37,064 nt of DNA from contig CAADGY010000385.1 of assembly GCA_900696665.1 (NCBI GenBank), forward strand, positions 1-37,064, written 5' to 3'. Below the pieces are notes generated by a model. The model saw only the letters and a list, made by a program, of their open reading frames with translations. It was not told where the DNA came from and searched no databases. The stretch is from an uncultured Acidobacteriota bacterium (lineage in GTDB: Bacteria; Acidobacteriota; Terriglobia; Bryobacterales; Bryobacteraceae). The position numbers and the translations under genes were made by a program. Of the stretch, positions 27,690 to 36,800 are shown piece by piece. Each line of letters starts with the position of its first letter. Positions within the stretch are counted from its first letter, which is position 1.

Positions 27690-27797
27690 ACCACTCTCCA
27701 GCACACAATGGGACTACTCTCGATTCTAGGTCTCTTGCCCGTCAAGGTCAAGTAAACTGACGCGGCGCGACGCGGCGTGAGGCGCCTCCAGGCCACC

Positions 27798-27815
27798 CTT
27801 GCCGCGACCGGCAAG
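27798..27815. terminator. Perfect 7-bp hairpin after the glucanase-like gene
   Basis: CTTGCCG and CGGCAAG pair perfectly around the loop CGAC, in the 136 bases between the end of the glucanase-like gene and the start of the GWxTD gene. Both are on the minus strand. No T-run follows on that strand, so it is a weak candidate for termination. The plus strand has a pyrimidine-rich stretch with five T after it, but no plus-strand gene ends here. Confidence 0.3.
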
Positions 27816-27825
27816 CGCCTTCTTC

Positions 27826-29190
27826 TCAAACTTTTTGCAGGCCCACGATGTCGAAAGCCCTGGGCGCTTCCACAGTCGACATGATCGTGTTCCAGACAGA
27901 GCCCGTGCGGGCGTTCTCAATCATCAGGAGTGTGATGCCCACGTTGATTCCTATGATGTCGGGGCTGTACCAGCCCCTTCCCGGATGAAATGCATCCACG
28001 AACCCGTACCGGGTCCAGACCTTATTCCCATATCGCGCCAGCATGGTTTCGAGCACAGTGGCGCACTGATCCGGGAGGAAGGGCATGGAGCCGGCAGCGG
28101 CGCACGGCACCAGAGTGCCATCGGGCGGAACCGGCGCGGCAGGGGTGCCCCAAGCCACGTAGCCTGTCTCGGATTCGGAAGCTGTAATTCCCCACATGTC
28201 CATGCTGTACCAGGGGAACTGGGCGGATAGGCCGGCGCAATACTCCTGGTGCGCTTCCGTGGCTAGTCGCGAGTTTGTGAAATAGTCTGCATAGCGGTCC
28301 CGCCTCGCCCGGAAATCAAACCAGGCGTGAGAGAACTGGTGCACAAAAAGCGGTGCCGGAGAGTCGATATATTCCACACCCCTCCAGTTCCGGAACGGGC
28401 GTGCCCACGCATGCCAGCTTTCTCCGGGCAGCGTGGTTGTTCCTGTACTCACCGCCAGGAGGTTCATGGCCATGAGTTCGGAATAAACGTCCCATCGATG
28501 GGGCAGAAACCCGTGCTCCGGCGTCCAACCATGAGATAGAGTCGGTCCGCCATTCAACATCCAGCGCCAGTCGACCCGGCCGATGATTTCATCGGCCAGC
28601 GCCTGGATAGCGGAATCCGCGAAAGTCGCCCGGCAATGCAGCACACCACACAGCAGCCATGCTGTGTCCACAGAGGAGTACTCGCAGCCCCAGATACGCT
28701 GGCCGGTCCGGATATTCAGAAAGTGCGGGAAGAAGCCATGTTCGTGGGGTGCCTCCGACGCCAGGTATTCCAGCGTCGCCTGGACCCTCCGGCGAATACT
28801 ACCGGCGGCAAAATACCGCTGCCGGTCGGCTATACAGAGGGCGCTGAGCCCGAAGCCGGTGGCCGCGATGCTGGACACTGCCCGCTGCTCGCGTCCGGTG
28901 TGAATAGCCCTGTCGTGAATGAGTCCGAGTTCCGGGTTAGCCTGGTCGTAGAAAAAATGGCAGGAACGCCTGTGGATTTCATCGAGCAGGGCTTGTCTCG
29001 ACCTCTGGGCACGGGGTGTCAGGTCCGTGCGGGTCTGAGCCCCCAAGGGTGTGCCAACTGCGAGCGAACTTATACCGCTACCGGTGGCGGCTTTCAACAG
29101 AGCGCGCCGAGAGGGCTGGAACTCCCTATGTGCCGGTCTGGAGACACCGGGACCCCGATCCTGCACCGCGGAATTTCTATCTTCGCACAA
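27826..29190 (-). CDS. Tat-exported glucanase-like protein, GH144 (endo-beta-1,2-glucanase) type
   Basis: A protein of up to 454 residues with a Tat leader (QPSRRALLKAATGSG and a hydrophobic run to LGAQ). The mature part matches the glycoamylase-like family that includes GH144 endo-beta-1,2-glucanases: RRSCHFFYDQANPELGLIHD, VSSIAATGFGLSALCIA, HGFFPHFLNIRTGQ, CEYSSVDTAWLLCGVL, SHGWTPEHGFLPHRWDVYSE, FVHQFSHAWFDFR, and WGITASESETGYVAWG. The predicted action is cleavage of linear beta-1,2-glucan in the periplasm. The neighbours fit: the divergent pair encodes an exporter and a cyclic beta-1,2-glucan synthase-like protein. Other beta-glucan specificities within the family cannot be excluded. The true start is uncertain: the frame opens with TTG at 29190, a GTG lies at 29166, and neither has a Shine-Dalgarno site. 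Confidence 0.75.
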   Translation of the reverse strand: MCEDRNSAVQDRGPGVSRPAHREFQPSRRALLKAATGSGISSLAVGTPLGAQTRTDLTPRAQRSRQALLDEIHRRSCHFFYDQANPELGLIHDRAIHTGREQRAVSSIAATGFGLSALCIADRQRYFAAGSIRRRVQATLEYLASEAPHEHGFFPHFLNIRTGQRIWGCEYSSVDTAWLLCGVLHCRATFADSAIQALADEIIGRVDWRWMLNGGPTLSHGWTPEHGFLPHRWDVYSELMAMNLLAVSTGTTTLPGESWHAWARPFRNWRGVEYIDSPAPLFVHQFSHAWFDFRARRDRYADYFTNSRLATEAHQEYCAGLSAQFPWYSMDMWGITASESETGYVAWGTPAAPVPPDGTLVPCAAAGSMPFLPDQCATVLETMLARYGNKVWTRYGFVDAFHPGRGWYSPDIIGINVGITLLMIENARTGSVWNTIMSTVEAPRAFDIVGLQKV

Positions 29191-29376
29191 GCGCTACGGA
29201 GATGTGCGATCTACTATCTTTCAATCTCAATATTAAGTGACTTGCGCAGCCGCTGCAGCCCATTTGAAACTTCTTCGCTGTTTCGGCGTCAAAAGTAGTA
29301 CTTCAAGTTCTGCTGCAGTCTGCAAAGCACACCGTTCAACTGGTTCAGTCGCGCTGTACGAGACAGATTTTCGTTT

Positions 29377-31200
29377 ATGCCTCCTGACTCGCCACAAACG
29401 TTCTGGGGTGGATGGAAAAAGAGACTGGACGCGCTTTACACCATACCGCCGGTGCTGCGCATTGTTTGGGAGTCCGGACCAGCCGTCGTCTCGGCGGGAC
29501 TGGCCGCCCGTTTGATTGCCGCGCTCATTCCCGTCTCGATGCTGTCCATCTCGCGGCTGATCATCGACTCGGTGGTTGCCTCCACCCGGGAAGAGCCGCT
29601 CCTTCCGTTGTTCTGGTGGCTGGTAGCCGCCGAATTCGGGCTTGCGGCGCTGGGCGGTATTCTGGGCCGCTCCATCGGTTATTTCGATAGCCTGCTCGCC
29701 GACCAGTTCACCAGGCATGTCAGCGTCCGGGTGATGGAGCACGCCTCACGGCTCGATCTGGCCTCTTACGAAGATCCGGTTTTTTACGACAAGCTGGAGC
29801 GGGCGAGGGTGCAGGCTACCGATCGCATCGCGATGATCCAGGCCTTCGGCGTTATGCTGCAACAGGCTGTAGTGGTGGTCACTCTGGCCGGCAGCATCCT
29901 CGCCTTCTCGCCCTGGCTGTTGCTGATTCTCATCGCCTGCGTGGTTCCCGCCTTTCTGGGCGAAAGCCACTTCGCTTTCCTGGGGTATTCGCTGAACTTC
30001 AGCCAGACACCGGTGCGTAGGCAGATGGATTATCTCCGTGTCCTCGGAGCGAGCAAGGAGTCGGCCAAAGAGTTGAAGCTCTTCGGCTTAAGCTCCTTCT
30101 TTACGGGTCGCTATGCCGAATTGTCCGACGTCATTTACAGACAAAATGTCGCACTCGCGAAAAGAAGACTGTGGGCGGGTTCCCTTCTCTCTCTTCTGGC
30201 ATCGGCCGGTTACTACGGAGCCTACGCTTACGTGATTTACCGCACCGTCACCGGCGATCTCAGCGTGGGCACCATGACTTTCCTGGCGGGCGCGATTGCC
30301 GGAGCCAGTACCAACATCCAGAGTATTTTCGCCACCTTCTCGAGCATCGCGGACCAGGCGCTGTTCCTCACGGACCTGCTCCAGTTCTTTGCCGTGCGGC
30401 CGAAGGTTAGCTCAAAGCCCGGAGCGTTGCCCGCTCCCCGTCCGATTCGCGACGGCTTTGAGTTCCGGAACGTGTCTTTCGCCTACCCGGGGAACTCGCG
30501 GCTGGTACTGGATAGCCTCAATTTCCGCATCGAACCCGGACAGCGGATTGCTCTCATCGGCGAGAACGGCCAGGGTAAGACAACGATTGTGAAGCTGCTG
30601 ACGAGGCTCTATGACCCGGTCTCCGGCCAGATTCTGCTGGATGGGATCGACTTGCGGGAATACGACATCGAGGGGCTTTCCCGCGAAATCGGCGTGATCT
30701 TCCAGGATTTCATGCGGTACGAAGTAAGCGCGGCGGAGAACATTGCCATGGGCCGCGTGGAGGAGCGGAACCACCTGGAAAAGCTCGAATCGGCGGCGCG
30801 CAAGAGTCTCGCCGACGCGGTGATTCGAAGGCTACCGCGGGGCTATGAGCAGATTCTGGGCCGCCGCTTCGAAGGAGGCGTGGACCTTTCCGGTGGTGAG
30901 TGGCAGAAGGTGGCGCTGGCACGTGCTTATCTGCGCGACGCGCAACTCCTGGTTCTGGATGAGCCTACCGCCTCGCTCGATGCGCGCTCCGAGCACGAGG
31001 TCTTCCAGAGATTCGCCGAACTGACCCACGGAAAGATGGCGCTCTTAATTTCGCACCGGTTCTCCACGGTGCGGATGGCTGACAGGATTGTTGTGCTCGA
31101 GAACGGGCGCATTACCGAAGAGGGTAGTCATAGCCGGTTGATGGCGCTCGGCGGGCGCTATTCGGAAATGTTCGAACTACAAGCTGCGAACTATCGATAG
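29377..31200 (+). CDS. ABC exporter, permease fused to ATPase (NdvA/MsbA-like)
   Basis: A 607-residue half-transporter. Residues about 30-330 hold the membrane domain with several hydrophobic segments (VSAGLAARLIAALIPVSML, LLPLFWWLVAAEFGLAALG, AVVVVTLAGSILAFSPWLLL, GTMTFLAGAIAGAS). Residues about 365-600 hold the ATPase: Walker A GENGQGKTT (near 395), Q-loop VIFQDFMRYE, signature LSGGEWQKVALARAY (near 504), Walker B LLVLDEPTASLD, and His switch LISHRFS. It should work as a homodimer exporting a large or lipid-linked substrate. The next gene starts 5 bases later and encodes a cyclic beta-1,2-glucan synthase-like protein, so the natural reading is glucan export, as done by NdvA/ChvA in rhizobia. 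Sequence alone does not prove this substrate. The start ATG has no clear Shine-Dalgarno site; 186 bases without a recognisable motif separate it from the divergent gene. Confidence 0.85.
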   Translation: MPPDSPQTFWGGWKKRLDALYTIPPVLRIVWESGPAVVSAGLAARLIAALIPVSMLSISRLIIDSVVASTREEPLLPLFWWLVAAEFGLAALGGILGRSIGYFDSLLADQFTRHVSVRVMEHASRLDLASYEDPVFYDKLERARVQATDRIAMIQAFGVMLQQAVVVVTLAGSILAFSPWLLLILIACVVPAFLGESHFAFLGYSLNFSQTPVRRQMDYLRVLGASKESAKELKLFGLSSFFTGRYAELSDVIYRQNVALAKRRLWAGSLLSLLASAGYYGAYAYVIYRTVTGDLSVGTMTFLAGAIAGASTNIQSIFATFSSIADQALFLTDLLQFFAVRPKVSSKPGALPAPRPIRDGFEFRNVSFAYPGNSRLVLDSLNFRIEPGQRIALIGENGQGKTTIVKLLTRLYDPVSGQILLDGIDLREYDIEGLSREIGVIFQDFMRYEVSAAENIAMGRVEERNHLEKLESAARKSLADAVIRRLPRGYEQILGRRFEGGVDLSGGEWQKVALARAYLRDAQLLVLDEPTASLDARSEHEVFQRFAELTHGKMALLISHRFSTVRMADRIVVLENGRITEEGSHSRLMALGGRYSEMFELQAANYR

Positions 31201-31205
31201 GAAAC

Positions 31206-34200
31206 ATGCATTCCAGTATTCCTGTTCGTGGTGAAGTGCTTCACGCCAGTTCCCCGGCGCTGCGGGGAGAGTTCGACTTTCAGGACGACATCGGGTCCGT
31301 CAATCTCGATTCACAGCGTATTGCCGCCCTGCGGCGTCACGCGCAAGACACTGCCTCTTCCTGGGTGGATGCCGGCAGGCAAGGCGGCAAGGTCCTAAAA
31401 CCGGAACATAAGCGTTTGCATGCTCTGCTTGCCTCGCACGCATTGACGGGCGGACTCTTCGACGCCGAAACGCGAGCCTGGCTGCTCGAGAACTATCGCC
31501 TGATCCGCACCGCCCTCCGCGATGCCGGGCGTCCGGACCGCGACATGGCGGAACACCCTCACGTTTCTTCTGCTGGCGGAACGCCCGTACCGCGGGTCTA
31601 CGCGCTGGTGCGTAGTTTCCTGACCAGCGTGGATTTCGTCTATCGTCCCGATGCGCTGGCTGTTTACGTTGGTGCGGTTCAGGATGAACGCCCGCTCGAG
31701 ATGGGTGAGATCTGGGCATTAAAGCCGATGCTTCAACTCGTCCTGCTGCGGGAACTGGCCGCTACGCTTGAGCGCGGCATCAATGCGGATTCCGCGTCTG
31801 GGGAAGCCGGCATTCCAGCGGCCGGGCGGCTGATCTCTTCGCTCCGGGCGGTTGCCCAGACAGATTGGAAATCGCTATTTGAGCAGGTCAGCCTGGTGGA
31901 GCGCATCTTGCGCTCGGACCCCTCTCTCACCTACCCGCGCATGGACTACGAATCACGCGATATGTACCGGAACGCCATCGCGGAGATGGCTACACACTCG
32001 CGCGCGCCAGAAACGGAGATCGCTGCCACTGCTGTCCGCCTGGCAAAGAGCGCCGCCGAAGAAGATGCTCCTACAAGTCGCATTCACGAGCGCCATTCGC
32101 ACGTAGGCTTCTATCTGGTGGATCTTGGGCTGCCTGCTTTGCAGCGTGAAATCGGGTACGTTCCGCCATTTGCCCGCCGGATTCGCAATGCCATTCTGAA
32201 CTCTCCCAATGGCTTCTATCTGATCGGTGTCGAGCTCTCGACGATGCTGATCGCTTTTCTTCTGTTGAGCCAGCTCGAAACGTTTACCCCCATCGTTGCC
32301 GGATTCTTGCTGCTGATCACACCGGCTACGCAGGCTGCCGTCGATTTCATGAACAGCCTGACCACTTTCCTTCTCAAACCGCGGGCGCTGCCGAAGCTTG
32401 ATTTCTCCGAGGGCATACCGGACGAGTTCCGCACCATGGTTGCAGTGCCGACGTTGTTGCTGAATGAACAGCAAGTGGAAGAAACTGTCAGCGAGCTGGA
32501 AATCCGCTATCTGGGAAATTCCGACCGGAACCTCTATTATGCGCTACTGACGGACGCGCCGGATTCGGACCAGCCGTTTGATGAGAAGGAAGAACTGGCT
32601 GACTTCTGCTCGGAACTGATTCGCGGGCTGAACCGCAAATACGGGGATGGCGGCGCCGGACGTTTCTATCTCTTTCACCGCCACCGGGTTTTCAATCCCA
32701 GTGAAGGTGCCTGGATGGGCTGGGAGCGCAAGCGCGGCAAACTCCTCGATCTGAATAAGCTGCTCCGGAATGACTTCGACAGTTTTCCGGTGAAAGTCGG
32801 CGCTATGCAGATTCTGCCGAGCATCGAGTTCGTCATTACACTCGATTCCGATACGCAGCTTCCACGGGACTCGGCGCACAAAATGGTGGGAACGCTCGCA
32901 CACCCGCTGAATCGCGCCATCATCGACCCGGTGACGAATACCGTGGTGGCCGGATACGGAATTCTGCAACCCCGGATGGGGATTAGCGTACAATCGGCCG
33001 GGCGTTCGCGGCTCGCGGCGCTCTATTCGGGACAAACCGGCTTCGACATCTACACCCGGGCGGTTTCCGACGTTTATCAGGACCTCTACGGAGAGGGTAT
33101 CTTCACGGGAAAAGGTATTTACGATGTAGATACGCTACGCGCGGTTCTGGACCACCGTTTTCCCTGCAACGCCCTGTTGAGCCACGATCTGATCGAGGGC
33201 GCCTATGCGCGTTCGGCACTGGTATCCGACATCGAGCTGATCGACGACTACCCATCCCACTTCAGCGCCTATAGCCGCAGAAAACACCGGTGGGTCCGCG
33301 GCGACTGGCAGATTGCGCAGTGGCTGTTTCCCCGTGTGCCGGATTATGACAGAAACTCCGTGTCGAATCCGGTCACTCTGGCCTCCCGTTGGAAAATTCT
33401 GGACAATCTGCGCCGCAGTGTCATTGACCCAGCTACATTCATTTTGTTCCTCACCGGGTGGTTCTATCTCCCCGGCAAACCCTGGTACTGGACCGCCGCC
33501 ACGCTGGCGCTCATGTTGATGCCGGTATACACGCAGTTGTTGTTTTCGCTGCTTCGTTTCGGTGATTTGCGGCGCATTGTGCCCTTTGTCAAGGAGACAG
33601 GCCTGGCGTTTCTCAAAGGACATTTTCACGTTCTGTTGAACCTGGTCTTTCTTGCCCACCAAACGCTGGTGATGCTGGATGCTATCATCCGGACCATTGT
33701 CCGGAATCGCTTCACCCATCGCAGGCTCCTTCAATGGGAAACCGCCGCGCAGGCGGAAGCGGGAATGAAGCGCCGCACGCCGGTGGACCGTTATCTTTCC
33801 TGGATCCCCTACGTGTCGCTTCTTATCGCCGGACTGATGGCGCTGTTCAAGCCGGAGTCGCTGCCCTTCGCCGGACCGATTCTCGCGCTCTGGTTTGCCT
33901 CGCCGTTCATTTCCTACTGGCTGAACCGGGCGCCGCGTGTCAGGCAACCCAAACTGTCGCAGGATGACGAGAAGTTCCTGCGTCTTACAGCGCTGCGCAC
34001 CTGGCGGTATTTCCGGCAGTTCAGCGGGCCGGAATCGAACTGGCTTGTACCCGATAACGTACAGGAGAACCCGCAGGTTATCGCACACAGAATTTCGCCC
34101 ACGAACCTTGGTCTGTTACTGAATGCACGGCAGGCCGCCGTCGAAATGGGATTTCTCACCGTTCCCGAATTGGTTCGGGATTCCGAGCGAACGTTGGCCT

Positions 34201-35735
34201 CCATGCGGCGCATGTCGCGGCTGAGAGGGCATTTCCTGAACTGGTACGATACCCGCACGCTGGAGCCGCTGAAGCCTCTCTTCCTTTCGACCGTGGATAG
34301 CGGCAACCTTGCGGCCTGCCTCTGGACTCTGAAGCAGGGCTGCCTTTCGCTGAAGAACAGGCCTTTGCTTCCGGCCTCGCTATGGCAGGGTCTGCGGGAG
34401 CATATTCAGATTCTCGACGAGGTTGCTCCGTCAGGTGTTCCTGGATTGCGGGCGCACGTGAGCAGTCTCGGCTCCGGCGCGCTCGAATGGATTCGGGAAC
34501 TGGATGAGCTGGAACGTGGCGCCTGTGTTCTCGAGCGGGAACTCGAGGAGTCTCCCGAAGCCGCCTGGTGGGCTCATGAGTTGTGCGAGCGTGTACGCTC
34601 CATCCGGAGTGTTGTGGAGCGATTCGCGCCATGGCTGCTCGCGCCTGCCGGTGAACTGGTCGAAGTGCTCGATGCCGGCCCGGTGGATAATCTCACTCTC
34701 GACAACCTCGCCGGTAGAGTGCGGGCCATCCGCTGCCACCTGGAGGAACGTGAGCGCTTCCAGTCGCTATCAGGAGCCGGCGAGCGCTTCCTTGCGGCGC
34801 TGCGGTCAAGCGTCCCTCGCACGGTGCAGGAAGCGGACGCCCTGCTCAAGGCGCTGTCCGAAATTGCGGAACAAGCCGAGTCGCTGGTCCGCGGCATGGA
34901 TTTCCGCTTTTTCTATCATCCCCGGAAGAAGCTGCTTTCGGTGGGGTTCAAGGCCGACGAGGGCCGCCTCATGAACTCCTACTACGACCTTATGGCTTCG
35001 GAAGCCCGCATCGCGGCGTTCGTCGCAATCGCTAAAGGCGATATCCCGCAGGAATCCTGGTTCCACCTTGGCCGGGCGCAGACACTCTATGGCGGAGAGC
35101 GCATCCTGCTGTCCTGGACGGGCACGATGTTCGAATATCTTATGCCGGCCCTCTGGATGCGAGCCTATCCCGCGACGCTCATGTGGAAGAGCATGGTTTC
35201 CGCCGTCGAGGCGCAGCAGAAGTATGTGCGGGGAAAAGGCATACCTTGGGGTATTTCCGAATCCGCTTATTCCCGCACCGATGCCGGCGGCAATTATCAG
35301 TACCATGCGTTTGGGTTGAGCGGCCTTGCGCTGAAGTTCAGCTCACAGGAAGCGTTGGTTGTCTCGCCGTATTCGACGTTCCTGGCGCTGTTGACCCATG
35401 CTTCCAGCGCGGTGCGGAACCTGCGGGACATGGCGGCGCGGTCCTGGTGCGGCCCTCTGGGTTTTTATGAGGCCATCGATTTCACCAGCGTCTCCTCCGG
35501 ACAGGCCGTTCCCTGTTGGATGGCTCACCATCAGGGTATGAGCCTGTTGGCGGTTTGCAACCTGGTCTCGAAGTACCCGTTTCGCCAGTTCTTTCACGCG
35601 GAGCCTCGGGTAATGGCAACGGAGCTTCTGCTCCAGGAAATGGCGCCCGCCGTCCCGATTGTGCACGACGATCTTGAAACGGAAATCGTAGCCGCCGCGG
35701 GAGTGCCGGCACCGGCAGCCGAGCCCGCTGGTTGA
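31206..35735 (+). CDS. Cyclic beta-1,2-glucan synthase-like protein (GT84 plus glycoamylase-like domain, no GH94)
   Basis: A 1509-residue membrane protein matching the first half of NdvB/ChvB. The N-terminal helical region (1-330) is followed by two hydrophobic segments (about 337-380), then a processive glycosyltransferase: LDSDTQLPRD with D-x-D at Asp547/Asp549, GEGIFTGKGIYDVD, LSHDLIEGAYAR, and RRKHRWVRGDWQIAQW (near 690). More membrane segments lie at about 740-930. Residues about 1290-1500 are the glycoamylase-like cyclisation domain (YSRTDAGGNYQYHAFGLSGL, AHHQGMSLLAVC). NdvB proteins have about 2800 residues and end with GH94 domains that control chain length. This one stops before them, and the next in-frame codons hold another stop within five codons. 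It should polymerise beta-1,2-glucan from UDP-glucose. AGGA lies just upstream of the ATG; it is in an operon with the exporter. Confidence 0.85.
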   Translation: MHSSIPVRGEVLHASSPALRGEFDFQDDIGSVNLDSQRIAALRRHAQDTASSWVDAGRQGGKVLKPEHKRLHALLASHALTGGLFDAETRAWLLENYRLIRTALRDAGRPDRDMAEHPHVSSAGGTPVPRVYALVRSFLTSVDFVYRPDALAVYVGAVQDERPLEMGEIWALKPMLQLVLLRELAATLERGINADSASGEAGIPAAGRLISSLRAVAQTDWKSLFEQVSLVERILRSDPSLTYPRMDYESRDMYRNAIAEMATHSRAPETEIAATAVRLAKSAAEEDAPTSRIHERHSHVGFYLVDLGLPALQREIGYVPPFARRIRNAILNSPNGFYLIGVELSTMLIAFLLLSQLETFTPIVAGFLLLITPATQAAVDFMNSLTTFLLKPRALPKLDFSEGIPDEFRTMVAVPTLLLNEQQVEETVSELEIRYLGNSDRNLYYALLTDAPDSDQPFDEKEELADFCSELIRGLNRKYGDGGAGRFYLFHRHRVFNPSEGAWMGWERKRGKLLDLNKLLRNDFDSFPVKVGAMQILPSIEFVITLDSDTQLPRDSAHKMVGTLAHPLNRAIIDPVTNTVVAGYGILQPRMGISVQSAGRSRLAALYSGQTGFDIYTRAVSDVYQDLYGEGIFTGKGIYDVDTLRAVLDHRFPCNALLSHDLIEGAYARSALVSDIELIDDYPSHFSAYSRRKHRWVRGDWQIAQWLFPRVPDYDRNSVSNPVTLASRWKILDNLRRSVIDPATFILFLTGWFYLPGKPWYWTAATLALMLMPVYTQLLFSLLRFGDLRRIVPFVKETGLAFLKGHFHVLLNLVFLAHQTLVMLDAIIRTIVRNRFTHRRLLQWETAAQAEAGMKRRTPVDRYLSWIPYVSLLIAGLMALFKPESLPFAGPILALWFASPFISYWLNRAPRVRQPKLSQDDEKFLRLTALRTWRYFRQFSGPESNWLVPDNVQENPQVIAHRISPTNLGLLLNARQAAVEMGFLTVPELVRDSERTLASMRRMSRLRGHFLNWYDTRTLEPLKPLFLSTVDSGNLAACLWTLKQGCLSLKNRPLLPASLWQGLREHIQILDEVAPSGVPGLRAHVSSLGSGALEWIRELDELERGACVLERELEESPEAAWWAHELCERVRSIRSVVERFAPWLLAPAGELVEVLDAGPVDNLTLDNLAGRVRAIRCHLEERERFQSLSGAGERFLAALRSSVPRTVQEADALLKALSEIAEQAESLVRGMDFRFFYHPRKKLLSVGFKADEGRLMNSYYDLMASEARIAAFVAIAKGDIPQESWFHLGRAQTLYGGERILLSWTGTMFEYLMPALWMRAYPATLMWKSMVSAVEAQQKYVRGKGIPWGISESAYSRTDAGGNYQYHAFGLSGLALKFSSQEALVVSPYSTFLALLTHASSAVRNLRDMAARSWCGPLGFYEAIDFTSVSSGQAVPCWMAHHQGMSLLAVCNLVSKYPFRQFFHAEPRVMATELLLQEMAPAVPIVHDDLETEIVAAAGVPAPAAEPAG

Positions 35736-35777
35736 AAGCGCATAGGGTAGCTGCCGGCTCCGCTACACTGATGGCAA

Positions 35778-36800
35778 GTGGCTTCTCGAAAACTTACTGC
35801 CCACGTAAAAGCTGCGGGTTGAGCGTCCAAGCTGGGTCCAAAGGTATTGGACCGCGTGCTGGCGCTGCTTCCACGTGTGGCAGATGAGAACGTACTGGTC
35901 GGCTTCGACACCGCCGACGATGCGGGGGTGTATAAGTTGACGCCGGAGTGTGCCCTGGTCCAGACCATCGATTTCTTTACCCCGATTGTCGATGACCCTT
36001 ACACGTTCGGAGCCATTTCCGCGGCGAATTCTTTAAGCGACGTTTACGCCATGGGTGGCCGGCCAGTCTCCGCCTTGTCGGTTGTCGCGTATCCCGCCAA
36101 AGGCGATATCGAGGATCTGGAACAGATACTGCGCGGGGGCGCCGAGAAGATGCGAGAAGCCGGATGCGTCGTTCTCGGCGGACACAGTGTAGCCGACGAT
36201 GAGATCAAGTTCGGCTATGCCGTCACCGGCATCGTACATCCCGAACGCGTGAAGACTAACGCTGGCGCCCGCGCCGGCGATGTGATTCTGTTTACCAAGA
36301 GCATCGGCACCGGGGCGGTCTCCACGGCTCTCAAGCGCGGTATAGCCGCTCCTGCGGATGTGGAAGCGTCCATCGCATCGATGTTGACTCTCAATCGAAC
36401 CGCCTGCGAGGCCATGCTCGAATACGACGTACACGCTTGTACAGACGTCACGGGCTTCGGCCTGATGGGGCACGCCCGGGAGATGGCTGTGGCAAGTGGG
36501 CTGACGCTGGAAATTACCGCCGATTGCGTGCGATTTCTTCCCGGTGCACTCGACTATGCACGGCAGGGAGCGATTCCCGGGGGGCTCAGAAACAACAAGG
36601 ACTTTGCCTCCTGCGCGGTCGAAATCACACGCGAGCTGCCGCAGGAGGTCGAGAGCCTGCTCTATGATCCACAGACTTCAGGCGGCCTGCTCATCGCTTT
36701 GCCGGAGGAGGACGCGGTGAAACTGGCTGACAAATTTCCGCAAGCCTATCGCATCGGCCAGGTCATCCCGCGTGCCGCAAAACCTATTCGTATCGTATGA
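35778..36800 (+). CDS. selD: Selenide, water dikinase SelD, itself a selenoprotein
   Basis: A 340-residue protein when TGA at 35820-35822 is read as selenocysteine (residue 15). The start codon is GTG at 35778; an in-frame TGA at 35769 bounds it upstream. The N-terminus reads LTAHVKAAG, then Sec15, then ASKLGP with Lys18, the exact place of the catalytic Cys/Sec and Lys of SelD. Further motifs are DDAGVYKL, QTIDFFTPIVDDPY, GGHSVADDEIKFGYAVTG, DVTGFGLMGHA and DPQTSGGLL. SelD makes selenophosphate from selenide and ATP, the donor for selenocysteine and selenouridine. A conventional gene caller would begin at TTG 35847 and lose the catalytic residue. It lies 42 bases after the glucan synthase-like gene and overlaps pyrF by four bases. 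No other selenium gene is in the window, so selA, selB and selC must lie elsewhere if this reading holds. Confidence 0.92.
35835..35853 (+). promoter_or_regulatory. Bacterial SECIS hairpin for selD
   Basis: GGTCCAA (35835-35841) and TTGGACC (35847-35853) form a perfect 7-bp stem with the five-base loop AGGTA. The loop holds the G-U dinucleotide (35844-35845) that SelB recognises in known bacterial SECIS elements. It lies 21 bases after the TGA, inside the usual 16-37 base range. The element lies within the coding sequence, as expected in bacteria. Confidence 0.85.

Noticed and set aside
31300..31719. Small minus-strand frames inside the large plus-strand genes
   Set aside because: They lack domains and signals, and lie wholly inside well-supported genes of high GC, where such shadow frames are expected.
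35847..36800. selD starting at the TTG at 35847
   Set aside because: It would lack the catalytic residue and Lys of SelD, and the TTG lies in the SECIS stem. The upstream frame through the TGA restores the family's N-terminus.
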